From an uncultured Roseburia sp. (GTDB lineage: Bacteria; Bacillota; Clostridia; Lachnospirales; Lachnospiraceae): a stretch of DNA of 64,000 nt. A program made the translations under genes and the position numbers. The notes under the pieces were generated by a model. That model had not been told where the DNA came from. It did not search any database and saw only the letters and a list, made by a program, of their open reading frames with translations. This document shows, in pieces, positions 43,436 to 51,746 of the stretch. Numbering within the stretch: the stretch's first letter is position 1; each line of letters starts with the position of its first letter. The stretch spans positions 124,001 through 188,000 of the forward strand of contig UQNW01000002.1 in assembly GCA_900542495.1 (NCBI GenBank), in the 5' to 3' direction.

Positions 43436-44482
43436 TTACTGTTCCTTCCAGTGAAGCAGTTCGTAACGGAGTGCATCTAAAAGTTCTGCCTCAGGCACTT
43501 TTTTGAACACTTCACCGTGTTTGATAATCAGTCCTTCTCCAATTCCTCCGGCAATTCCAATATCTGCCTCTTTTGCCTCTCCCGGGCCATTCACGACACA
43601 GCCCATAACAGCGACTTTAATATCCAATGGAATGTCTGCAACCATATTCTCTACCTGATTGGCAAGTTCGATCAGATTGATCTGTGTACGTCCACAGGTC
43701 GGACAGGAAACAACTTCCACACCGCCCTTGCGGAGTCCAAGTGTTCTTAAAATTAATTTGGCAGATTTGATCTCCTCTAACGGATCACCTGTCAGTGAAA
43801 CACGGATCGTATCACCAATTCCCTGATGTAAGATCAGTCCAAGTCCAATTGCAGACTTGATATTACCACTGATGATCGTACCAGCCTCTGTAATTCCTAC
43901 ATGCAATGGATGATCTGTCTGGGATGCAATCAGTTCATGCGCTTTTACACACATCATAACATCGGATGATTTAATACTGATCACCAAGTTATCATATCCC
44001 ATATCTTCAATGAGCTTTACTTTATCAAGCGCACTTTCCACCAGCCCTTCAGCAGTCACACCATGATATTTTTCTACGAGATCTTTTTCTAAAGAACCAC
44101 TGTTTACACCGACACGGATTGGGATGTTACGCTCCTTTGCCACATCCACAACCGCTTTTACACGCTCTGCACTTCCGATGTTGCCAGGATTAATGCGGAT
44201 CTTATCAGCACCGTTTTCCATAGCTGCGATTGCAAGACGATAATCAAAATGAATATCTGCAACCACCGGGATCTGTACCTGTTTTTTGATCTCTTTTAAC
44301 GCTTTGGCAGCCTCCATAGTCGGAACTGCGCAGCGGATAATATCACATCCGGCAGCCGCAAGCTGGTTGATCTGTGCTGCGGTTGCCTCTACATTTTCCG
44401 TTTTTGTATTCGTCATGGACTGGATTAAGATTGGATTTCCGCCACCAATCACACGATTACCGATCTGAACCGTTTTTGTCAT
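43436..44482 (-). CDS. ispG: 4-hydroxy-3-methylbut-2-enyl diphosphate synthase (flavodoxin)
   Basis: 348 residues from the ATG at 44482 with GAGGAG upstream. IspG carries out the sixth step of the MEP isoprenoid pathway with a [4Fe-4S] cluster. TIM-barrel start 'VQIGNRVIGGGNPILIQSMTNT'; cluster Cys in 'VVSCPTCGRTQINLIELA' and 'VMGCVVNGPGEAKEADIGIAGG'. With dxr and uppS in the same run, it links isoprenoid precursor synthesis to the lipid carrier. In Bacillus this slot (between rseP and polC) holds proS instead. Confidence 0.97.
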   Translation of the reverse strand: MTKTVQIGNRVIGGGNPILIQSMTNTKTENVEATAAQINQLAAAGCDIIRCAVPTMEAAKALKEIKKQVQIPVVADIHFDYRLAIAAMENGADKIRINPGNIGSAERVKAVVDVAKERNIPIRVGVNSGSLEKDLVEKYHGVTAEGLVESALDKVKLIEDMGYDNLVISIKSSDVMMCVKAHELIASQTDHPLHVGITEAGTIISGNIKSAIGLGLILHQGIGDTIRVSLTGDPLEEIKSAKLILRTLGLRKGGVEVVSCPTCGRTQINLIELANQVENMVADIPLDIKVAVMGCVVNGPGEAKEADIGIAGGIGEGLIIKHGEVFKKVPEAELLDALRYELLHWKEQ

Positions 44483-44546
44483 TATTTTTTCTCCTCTCAA
44501 TGCATTAGATATGCAACCCTATTTATATACAAAGTTTCGCAATCAT

Positions 44547-45587
44547 CTAAACAAATAATTTTCGAATATCATTAAACATAATAAGGATCATGAGTGCGAA
44601 CAGAAGCATGATACCGACAAAGTGCACCATTCCCTCTTTCTCCGGGTCAACTTTTTTACCGCGGATTGCCTCGACAATCAGAAATACCAGTCTGCCGCCG
44701 TCTAACGCCGGGAGTGGCAGAAGGTTCATGACACCAAGGTTTGCGGAGAGCAGGATGCTGATATAAAGCATCTGTAAAAACGCATAGAAATAACCATACG
44801 AAACACTCTGCTCGTAGCTGTCCCCGATTGCACTTACAATTCCAACCGGACCGCTCATATCATTCACTGTCACGCCTCCGGTAAAGAGTAGCTTTAAGCT
44901 TCCAAGCGTCGTATAAATCCAGTATTCCACCTCATAGGCACTGTATTTTGCAAGGGTAAATACATTATTGGTCGTCTTTTCTCTTGCTGCCATTCCGATA
45001 AATCCGTACAGATACCTTCCAGTTGCCTCATCATACTTTGGCGTCAGCTCTGTTGTGTAACGCTCTCCGTCACGCTCATAAGTGACCAGAACCGGCTCTC
45101 CGGCATGATACATGGAGTAAGCACTCACTTCACGGTAAAAATGAATGTGTTTGTTTCCCATTTTGACAATGGTATCGCCTCCCTGAAGTCCTGCTTCCTC
45201 CGCAGCATAACCCACGCTCACATCCGAAAGGACAGGAAGGTCATATCCGGTACAGCAGACAAGAATAAAGGAAAAAATAAACGCCATAATAAAGTTAAAG
45301 ATTGGTCCTGCCGCTACAACACTGATCCTCGCCCAGACAGATTTGTTGTTAAACGCTTTATTATCCTGACTTTCTGCGTCCTCTCCCTCCATCATGCAGG
45401 CGCCTCCAAATGGAAGCAGCTTGATTGAATATTTTGTCTCCCCCTTCTGGATGCCAAAAAGAGTAGGTCCTAATCCAAGTGAAAATTCATTTACACGAAT
45501 TCCATTTGCTTTGGCAAGTAAAAAATGTCCCAATTCATGAAACAGAATGATAATGCTGAATATAAGTAATGCGATAATAATTTTCAT
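44547..45587 (-). CDS. rseP: Site-2 metalloprotease RseP/RasP
   Basis: 346 residues. Zinc motif 'LFHELGHFLLAK' at residues 15-26 in the first membrane helix, and the third ligand in 'PLPALDGGRLVFLIVEAIRG' (LDG). A single PDZ domain lies between ('VGYAAEEAGLQGGDTIVKMGNKHIHF'). Four membrane segments in all. In Bacillus RasP cuts anti-sigma factors and signal peptides within the membrane. Position between dxr and ispG fits the conserved order. Confidence 0.96.
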   Translation of the reverse strand: MKIIIALLIFSIIILFHELGHFLLAKANGIRVNEFSLGLGPTLFGIQKGETKYSIKLLPFGGACMMEGEDAESQDNKAFNNKSVWARISVVAAGPIFNFIMAFIFSFILVCCTGYDLPVLSDVSVGYAAEEAGLQGGDTIVKMGNKHIHFYREVSAYSMYHAGEPVLVTYERDGERYTTELTPKYDEATGRYLYGFIGMAAREKTTNNVFTLAKYSAYEVEYWIYTTLGSLKLLFTGGVTVNDMSGPVGIVSAIGDSYEQSVSYGYFYAFLQMLYISILLSANLGVMNLLPLPALDGGRLVFLIVEAIRGKKVDPEKEGMVHFVGIMLLFALMILIMFNDIRKLFV

Positions 45588-45629
45588 GTAAAAAACCTTT
45601 CATGCAGTCTTGTTAAATTTTGAAGTGCT

Positions 45630-46781
45630 TTATCTTGCACTCATCTTTTTTTCAATAAACTCATAAGCAGCCGCTTCTGTCCCCAAAATCTCATCCACAT
45701 CCGGATGTGCGATAAACTCTGCATTTTCCATACACGCTTCAATAAACTCTGTGATCTCTAAATAAGAAATCTTCCGGTCTAAAAACAGACTGACTGCTTT
45801 CTCATTTGCCGCATTATAAACGGTTGGAATATTTCCGCCCTTTTCCATCGCCTGATATGCCAGTGCGAGTCCCCGGAAGGTGTCGGTATCCGGCTTTTCA
45901 AACGTAAGGTTTGCAATCTCAAAAAGATCTAACCGTTTGCCGGATAAATTTCTGCGCTCCGGATAATAGAGTGCATACTGGATTGGCAGGCGCATATCCG
46001 GTGTGCCGAGCTGCGCGATCACTGCTCCATCCTGATATTCCACTGCGGAATGAATGACACTCTGCGGATGTACCACAACCTGAATCTGGTCTAGTGTCAC
46101 ATCAAAGAGCCATTTTGCTTCCATTACTTCCAGACCTTTGTTGACGAGTGTGGAGGAATCTATCGTAATCTTTCTTCCCATGCTCCAGTTCGGATGCTTT
46201 AGGGCATCTTCCACCTGAATGTCTTTTAAATCGTCGAGTTTTCTTCCACGGAACGGTCCGCCGGAAGCTGTCAGCAGTATTTTGCTGATCTTATTATCTC
46301 CTGCGCCCTGTAATGACTGGAAAATGGCACTGTGCTCACTGTCTACCGGAAGGATTGGTACATCATATTCCTTTGCAAGCGGGATAATGATATGTCCGGC
46401 AGTCACAAGAGTTTCTTTATTTGCCAGTGCGATTTTCTTTCTGGCTTTAATGGCTGCAATGGTAGGTCTGATTCCCAGCATTCCGACAATCGCTGTCACT
46501 AAAATCTCACTTTCCGGAATCACCGATACCTCAAGAAGTCCCTCCATTCCAGATACGATCTTGATACCAAGATCTTTCGTGTTCGTCCGAAGTTCAGACG
46601 CTTTCTTCTCATCCCATACACTGACTAACGCTGGATGAAACTCACGCATCTGCGCTTCTAATAATTTAATATTGCTTCCGGCAGCCATTGCAACAACCTG
46701 AATATCTCCCTGTTCTCTCACAATATCCAGTGTCTGTGTTCCGATTGATCCGGTGGAACCTAAAATTGCAATTTTTTTCAT
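45630..46781 (-). CDS. dxr: 1-deoxy-D-xylulose 5-phosphate reductoisomerase
   Basis: 383 residues, normal length. NADPH-binding 'KIAILGSTGSIGTQTLDIV' at the N-terminus; 'PVDSEHSAIFQSLQG' and 'ASGGPFRG' in the catalytic domain; 'MGRKITIDSSTLVNKGLEVMEAKWLF' bind metal and substrate. Second step of the MEP pathway. Between cdsA and rseP as in Bacillus. Confidence 0.98.
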   Translation of the reverse strand: MKKIAILGSTGSIGTQTLDIVREQGDIQVVAMAAGSNIKLLEAQMREFHPALVSVWDEKKASELRTNTKDLGIKIVSGMEGLLEVSVIPESEILVTAIVGMLGIRPTIAAIKARKKIALANKETLVTAGHIIIPLAKEYDVPILPVDSEHSAIFQSLQGAGDNKISKILLTASGGPFRGRKLDDLKDIQVEDALKHPNWSMGRKITIDSSTLVNKGLEVMEAKWLFDVTLDQIQVVVHPQSVIHSAVEYQDGAVIAQLGTPDMRLPIQYALYYPERRNLSGKRLDLFEIANLTFEKPDTDTFRGLALAYQAMEKGGNIPTVYNAANEKAVSLFLDRKISYLEITEFIEACMENAEFIAHPDVDEILGTEAAAYEFIEKKMSAR

Positions 46782-46819
46782 GTTATGTTGTCCTCACTTT
46801 CGCTCCTGCTTCGTGTACA

Positions 46820-47626
46820 TTATAATTTTATAAAATTCACTGCCAGAAAATAAATGATTGGTGCTGTAAAAATCACACTGTCAAACCGGTCTAAAATACC
46901 GCCATGTCCCGGAATCAGTTTTCCATAATCTTTGATCTCGTAATTTCTCTTGATAGCAGACGCGGTAAGATCTCCGACCATAGAAATCAATGCACCAACC
47001 GCACTGATTCCTGCCATGATCCATACATGTGTCTGATCGATCTGCATCGCATTTTTAAAGATCATACCGTAAATGATTGTAAGAAGCGCAGCTCCTACAA
47101 CACCGCCAACTGCACCCTCTATGGATTTCTTCGGGCTTAATTTTGGTGACATTTTGTGTTTTCCAATCAACATTCCAACGCAATAGGCGCAGGTGTCACA
47201 TCCCCAGGAACAAAGGAAAATGATCCATACAATATAAGCTCCCGCCTCGATCATACGTGTCTGGTACACATAGGAAAGCATCACTGCCACATAAAAGACA
47301 CCAAAAAAAGCAGCCAGAACCTGTTCTGTCTTATACTTCGGATAAGTAAAAACATAGGCAGACATCATAAGAATCAAAACGCCCAACACAAATACCATAG
47401 TATCCGGCAGAAATGCAAATTTCAGATTGCAGTAATACAGCGTTGCGCCGAGATAACCAATGATTCCCACTGCCTCTTTTTCAATATGGAAAATACGATA
47501 TAATTCAAACATTCCAATATAGGAAATGATCAGTGTGGAAACCAATAACACATCTCCACCTGTAATGATCAGAACAAGTGCAGCGATCACTAACACAATT
47601 CCACTTAATAATCTTGTTTTAAACAT
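46820..47626 (-). CDS. cdsA: Phosphatidate cytidylyltransferase
   Basis: 268 residues with about eight membrane segments. The CdsA signature is seen near the C-terminus: 'SMVGDLTASAIKRNYEIKDYGKLIPGHGGILDRFDSVIFTAP'. It makes CDP-diacylglycerol, the precursor used by PgsA elsewhere in this window. Start ATG overlaps the TAA of uppS by one base (TAATG), so translation is coupled. Confidence 0.96.
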   Translation of the reverse strand: MFKTRLLSGIVLVIAALVLIITGGDVLLVSTLIISYIGMFELYRIFHIEKEAVGIIGYLGATLYYCNLKFAFLPDTMVFVLGVLILMMSAYVFTYPKYKTEQVLAAFFGVFYVAVMLSYVYQTRMIEAGAYIVWIIFLCSWGCDTCAYCVGMLIGKHKMSPKLSPKKSIEGAVGGVVGAALLTIIYGMIFKNAMQIDQTHVWIMAGISAVGALISMVGDLTASAIKRNYEIKDYGKLIPGHGGILDRFDSVIFTAPIIYFLAVNFIKL

Positions 47627-48345
47627 TATTTTTCTCCATCCTCTTCTGACAGTGCACCAAACCTGCGGTCACGCTTATTATATGCTTCCACTGCCTTTTC
47701 TAATTCTTCTTTATGGAAATCCGGCCACGGAACTTCCGTAAAATAAAATTCACTGTAAGCTAACTGCCATAACAGATAATTGGATAATCTCTGCTCACCG
47801 CTGGTACGGATCAGAAGATCCGGGTCCGGAATATCTCTGGTATCTAAATATGCTTCAAAATGTGTCTCATCAATCTCCTGTTCCGAAAGCTTTCCGTCAC
47901 GCAGATCTGCATACATCTTTCTCATGCCACGGATCATCTCATCACGGCTTCCGTAATTAATGGCAATCTGAAGATTTAAGCCATCGTTATGCGCAGACGC
48001 CGCCTCCAATTCCTGAATCTGTTTCTGGAACTTTTCACTGAGCTTTGTCGTATCACCGATCACTCTGACACGCATGTTATTCTTATCTGCAGTTTTAATA
48101 CAGTTTTTCAGATAAGATTCCAATAACTTCATCAGCGCACTTACTTCATTCTCCGGGCGGTTCCAGTTCTCGGTAGAGAAAGCATACAATGTCAGATACT
48201 TTATTCCCATATCATGGGCAGCCTGGCAGACCGTTTCTACATTCTTGGCTCCAACGGTGTGACCGTAGTTTCTTGGCATTCCTTTGCTTTTTGCCCATCT
48301 TCCATTTCCATCTAATATGATTGCTACATGCTGAGGAATTTTCAT
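47626..48345 (-). CDS. uppS: Undecaprenyl diphosphate synthase
   Basis: 239 residues. 'HVAIILDGNGRWAKSKGMPRNYGHTVGAKNVE' holds the Mg-binding Asp and substrate loop; 'LTLYAFSTENWNRPENEV' and 'DLLIRTSGEQRLSNYLLWQLAYSEFYFTEVPWPDF' are further signatures. It makes the C55 lipid carrier for cell-wall synthesis. The gap of 155 bp upstream, to frr, is unusual in this otherwise tight run and holds a small open frame. Confidence 0.98.
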   Translation of the reverse strand: MKIPQHVAIILDGNGRWAKSKGMPRNYGHTVGAKNVETVCQAAHDMGIKYLTLYAFSTENWNRPENEVSALMKLLESYLKNCIKTADKNNMRVRVIGDTTKLSEKFQKQIQELEAASAHNDGLNLQIAINYGSRDEMIRGMRKMYADLRDGKLSEQEIDETHFEAYLDTRDIPDPDLLIRTSGEQRLSNYLLWQLAYSEFYFTEVPWPDFHKEELEKAVEAYNKRDRRFGALSEEDGEK

Positions 48346-48419
48346 ATTATCCTAATAAATCCTTTCTGATACTGTTTCCAAGGAAACAAAAATCATCTAA
48401 CAACTTTTATTGCGGGTTT

Positions 48420-48467
48420 TCACCGCATATCTTTAAAGTTACGAAAATGAGGACACGATTTTCTCAT
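48420..48467 (-). CDS. Possible 15-aa leader peptide upstream of uppS
   Basis: A short frame, MRKSCPHFRNFKDMR, with AAGGAGTGGGGGC directly before the ATG. It lies in the frr-uppS gap. Downstream, before uppS, are a small hairpin (TGCGG with CCGCA, overlapping the stop region) and a GTTTCC-TT-GGAAAC hairpin. A leader peptide or a chance frame with a good ribosome site are both possible. Confidence 0.3.
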   Translation of the reverse strand: MRKSCPHFRNFKDMR

Positions 48468-48500
48468 GCCCCCACTCCTTCTTATATTTCAAAACGAAAC

Positions 48501-49052
48501 TTATACAGTTAAAATCTCTTTTGTTTTAACCTCCACTGCCTCATCAACAGCAGCAATATATTTATCTGTCATTTTCTGTGCATTTTCTTCTAATGCTTTA
48601 ATCTCGTCCTCAGAAACATCTTCTTTTGCAAGTTTCTTAAAGGAATCATTTGCATCACGACGGATGTTACGAATAGCTACTTTTGCACTTTCACCTTTCT
48701 TCTTTACATCCTTTGCAAGATCTTTACGTCTTTCCTCTGTCAGTTCCGGGAATAAAAGACGGATTGTTTTTCCATCATTGGTAGGATTGATTCCAAGATC
48801 AGATGTCATAATCACTTTCTCGATCTCTTTGACCATGGAAGCCTCCCAAGGCTGGATCTGAATCATTCTAGGTTCCGGAACATTTACGTTTGCCACCTGC
48901 TGGATTGGTGTTGGTGTTCCATAATAATCAACTCTCAATTTATCAAGAACATGTGGGTTTGCACGTCCTGCACGGATGCTTCCGAATTCCTCTGATAAAT
49001 TGTTCATGGTTTTCTGCATTTTTTCATCAAACTGAACTAATCTCTCGTCCAT
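48501..49052 (-). CDS. frr: Ribosome recycling factor
   Basis: 183 residues. 'DEKMQKTMNNLSEEFGSIRAGRANPHVLDKLRVDYYGTPTPIQQVANV' and 'PWEASMVKEIEKVIMTSDLGINPTNDGKTIRLLFPELTEERRKDLAKDVKK' are standard RRF. It splits the post-termination ribosome with EF-G. AAGGAGG precedes the start; pyrH lies 24 bp upstream. Confidence 0.98.
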   Translation of the reverse strand: MDERLVQFDEKMQKTMNNLSEEFGSIRAGRANPHVLDKLRVDYYGTPTPIQQVANVNVPEPRMIQIQPWEASMVKEIEKVIMTSDLGINPTNDGKTIRLLFPELTEERRKDLAKDVKKKGESAKVAIRNIRRDANDSFKKLAKEDVSEDEIKALEENAQKMTDKYIAAVDEAVEVKTKEILTV

Positions 49053-49076
49053 AAATCCTCCTTGTTTTCCACCTAT

Positions 49077-49772
49077 TTATACAGTTACTTTTGTACCGTT
49101 AAATTCTCCGCTCATTGCTTTCACAATGCTATTTTCTTCATTTAATCCAAATACATACATTGGCATTTTATTCTCCATGCACATAATGGATGCTGTGAGA
49201 TCGACTACCGCAAGTTTCTGGTCAATGACTTCCTGAATTGATACTTCATCATATTTCTTAGCTGAAGGATTCAGCTTTGGATCACTGTCATAAACACCAT
49301 CGATTGCCTTAGCAAGATAAATACCTTCTGCTTCCATCTCGATCGCACGCAATACAATTCCTGTATCTGTAGAGAAATATGGATGACCTGTACCACCGGC
49401 AAAGAATACGATCTTTCCTTCGTTAAAGCATTTATTTGCTTCATCCTTTGAGAAAAGTTTTGTCATGCTTCCACATAAAAATGGAGTAAAAATCTCTGTC
49501 TCCATTCCAACCGAACGGAAAATCTCAGATACATAAATACAGTTCATGATCGTTGCTAACATACCGATCTGATCTGCCTTTGGTCTGTCGATTGTCTCAG
49601 AAGTTCTTCCTCTCCAGAAGTTACCTCCACCGATCACAATACCGATCTGGATTCCTTTGTCTGCAATCTGTTTTACCTGTTTTGCAACTTCTGTAACGGT
49701 TGGTTCATCAAAACCTGTATGTTTTTCACCGGCTAAAGCTTCTCCGCTTAATTTCAAAAAAACTCGTTTCAT
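49077..49772 (-). CDS. pyrH: UMP kinase
   Basis: 231 residues of the amino-acid kinase fold. 'KRVFLKLSGEALAG', 'GIVIGGGNFWRG', 'DQIGMLATIMNCIY', 'FFAGGTGHPYFSTDTGIVLRAIEMEAEGIYLAKAIDGVYDSDP'. Phosphorylates UMP in pyrimidine synthesis. In Bacillus pyrH directly follows tsf; here three other genes are inserted between them. Confidence 0.98.
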   Translation of the reverse strand: MKRVFLKLSGEALAGEKHTGFDEPTVTEVAKQVKQIADKGIQIGIVIGGGNFWRGRTSETIDRPKADQIGMLATIMNCIYVSEIFRSVGMETEIFTPFLCGSMTKLFSKDEANKCFNEGKIVFFAGGTGHPYFSTDTGIVLRAIEMEAEGIYLAKAIDGVYDSDPKLNPSAKKYDEVSIQEVIDQKLAVVDLTASIMCMENKMPMYVFGLNEENSIVKAMSGEFNGTKVTV

Positions 49773-49796
49773 TTATGAATCCGTTTCCTTTCTGGA

Positions 49797-50621
49797 TTAT
49801 TCATTATTCTTGGCAGCAAAAAGGCTCTCAACATCAACATCTGAGTAGCACTGGGAGCAGAAACCTTCGATGACTGCACCATTGTTGATCTGTACAGAAC
49901 GGGATTTGATGTTACCCATAACAACAGCGGATGTGTCAACGACAACAGGTCCCTGGACATCAATGTCACCTTTGATTGCACCTGCAATAACTGCAGATGA
50001 AGATGTTACATTACCAATGATCACAGAGCCAAGTCCGATCTTAACAGTTCCGGTGCTTACGACTTCTCCCTCAATTTTAGCTGCATCAGCAAAAAATTCA
50101 GAAGAATTGCTGTTACCTGTTACTGTACCTGTTACAACAAGTTTTCCGTTACATCCAATGTCTCCCTGAACGTTTCCTCTGATATCTAAAGATCCGTTTG
50201 ATACGATATCTCCTTTGATGATCGTTCCCTCTGTGATTACAGATACCTCATCTGATACTGGTTTTGTCTCATTGACAACTGGTGTTACATTGTCTGCCAT
50301 TTTTCTTTCCTCCTGCGTATTTTTCACTTCATTTGCTGGCATTACTGGCTGTTCCGGTTTCTTTGCAACCGTCTGCTGTACATTCGGTGTAACAGGAACA
50401 GATTCTTTTTTCACTGGTGTCTGCTGTTTTGCAGTCTGAGATGTTACCTGCTCTAAAAGGCCATCTAACTTTGATAATTCAGATTCAACATCTACTTCAT
50501 TTTCCAGTGTGTTCACTACTAAATCTTCATCGGCAGTGTTGTCTTCTAAATTGTCTTCACCTGGCATTAATTCATTCACAGCCTGTGAAAAATCATCTTT
50601 AAAATCTTTAAAAAATCCCAT
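49797..50621 (-). CDS. Bactofilin-family cytoskeletal protein with long N-terminal tail
   Basis: 274 residues. Residues about 125-240 are the bactofilin beta-helix: short repeats such as 'VITEGTIIKGDIVSNGSLDIRGNVQGDIGCNGKLVVTGTVTGN' and 'VVSTGTVKIGLGSVIIGNVTSSSAVIAGAIKGDIDVQGPVVVD'. The first 110 residues are acidic, then Pro, Val, Thr and Lys rich, likely disordered and longer than in short bactofilins. 'FCSQCYSD' near the end is a CxxC. Bactofilins form filaments that often place cell-wall enzymes. GGAGGAAG precedes the ATG. Confidence 0.9.
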   Translation of the reverse strand: MGFFKDFKDDFSQAVNELMPGEDNLEDNTADEDLVVNTLENEVDVESELSKLDGLLEQVTSQTAKQQTPVKKESVPVTPNVQQTVAKKPEQPVMPANEVKNTQEERKMADNVTPVVNETKPVSDEVSVITEGTIIKGDIVSNGSLDIRGNVQGDIGCNGKLVVTGTVTGNSNSSEFFADAAKIEGEVVSTGTVKIGLGSVIIGNVTSSSAVIAGAIKGDIDVQGPVVVDTSAVVMGNIKSRSVQINNGAVIEGFCSQCYSDVDVESLFAAKNNE

Positions 50622-50644
50622 AATCTTCCTCCATTTATATTTAG

Positions 50645-51628
50645 CTAATCAATGCTGTCTGCCTTGACATATTGAATAACTGATGTATCTTCATCAATCG
50701 GTAAAATCTCAGCGCCCATTTCATTTAATGCCTCAATCATTGGTACTAATGCCTCTACCGTTGTTGACTTATCGGATGCGTCATGCAGTAAAACAACTGA
50801 CGTTTTATATTTTACTACATCATCTACCACATTCGCAACTATTTCCTCTGCAGAATATGCATTTGATGCTGCATCCCCCGCAGAAATGTTCCAGTCATAA
50901 TAGATAACGCCCTGTTCATTCAGATAATGGATAAAATCACTCATTGGTACATTACTGATCTGATTACTGCTTCCCCCCGGGAAACGGTAATAAATGCTCT
51001 CTACACCGGTTACCTGATACAATTCATCACGTAAGCGGTTAAAATCTTCCTCGAAAGCATCTTTCGACTGATAAATCTGACTGTATTTGTTGGAATAAGA
51101 ATGCATACCGAGTGTATGCCCTTCCTCCACGATCCTTTTATATAATTCCTGTGAATCTTCATCTTCTTTTCCGACTACAAAAAAAGTAGCCTGGACATTA
51201 TACTGCGCTAAAATATCAAGAATTGCCCCTGTATTCTCAGACGGTCCGTCCTCAAAAGTAAGATAAACTTTATGTACATCGCCCTCACTGGCGAGATTAT
51301 CTTCCTCAGATATCCCGGTTGCCGGAGGCGTCACAGAATCGTAATCGCTCTTTGTCTCCGTTGCTTCTGTAACGTCCGTATAAACAGACTCCCCTGCGCT
51401 TTCCGGTTTCTGCGCATTTTCCTGCTGTGTCTGCTCCACAGTGCTTACTGTTACGATCTGGTCAAGCTTATGCTGGATCTTTATCACCTGCACAAACAAA
51501 ACCGCAATCAAGATCATGGAAATGATGATCCAGCCGGCAATTGTAAAAATAATGCCATTCCGGATCCGCCCAATTCTCTTTCTGCGCTTTCTTTGATTAT
51601 TTATTACCTCTGCATCATGATCCTGCAT
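50645..51628 (-). CDS. Polysaccharide-deacetylase-like protein with altered catalytic motifs
   Basis: 327 residues: a basic cytoplasmic start, one membrane helix (about 25-48), a Thr/Glu-rich linker, and a NodB domain (about 120-320). Motif 1 reads TFEDGP: the first Asp of TFDDGP, the catalytic base, is Glu126. Motif 2 reads HSYSNKY: the second metal His is Asn180. Motif 3 (RFPGG), motif 4 (YDWNIS) and motif 5 (LLHD) are normal. With two key residues changed, deacetylase activity is doubtful; it may bind glycans or act with a partner. Adjacent to a bactofilin, which suggests a shared cell-envelope job. Confidence 0.88.
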   Translation of the reverse strand: MQDHDAEVINNQRKRRKRIGRIRNGIIFTIAGWIIISMILIAVLFVQVIKIQHKLDQIVTVSTVEQTQQENAQKPESAGESVYTDVTEATETKSDYDSVTPPATGISEEDNLASEGDVHKVYLTFEDGPSENTGAILDILAQYNVQATFFVVGKEDEDSQELYKRIVEEGHTLGMHSYSNKYSQIYQSKDAFEEDFNRLRDELYQVTGVESIYYRFPGGSSNQISNVPMSDFIHYLNEQGVIYYDWNISAGDAASNAYSAEEIVANVVDDVVKYKTSVVLLHDASDKSTTVEALVPMIEALNEMGAEILPIDEDTSVIQYVKADSID

Positions 51629-51746
51629 GGAATAGTCCTCACGTTCCTCTTTCGTTTCCTATCTATTGTAACACATTTTTTCATTTGTGCAACAGAAAAG
51701 GGGCGAAGCCGCAAAAACAGCTCTGTCCCTTTCATTTCATAAAATA

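Noticed and set aside
51660..51745. Terminator after the chemotaxis receptor gene
   Set aside because: Only a weak pairing of AAAGGG with CCCCTTT around a large loop; not convincing enough to list.
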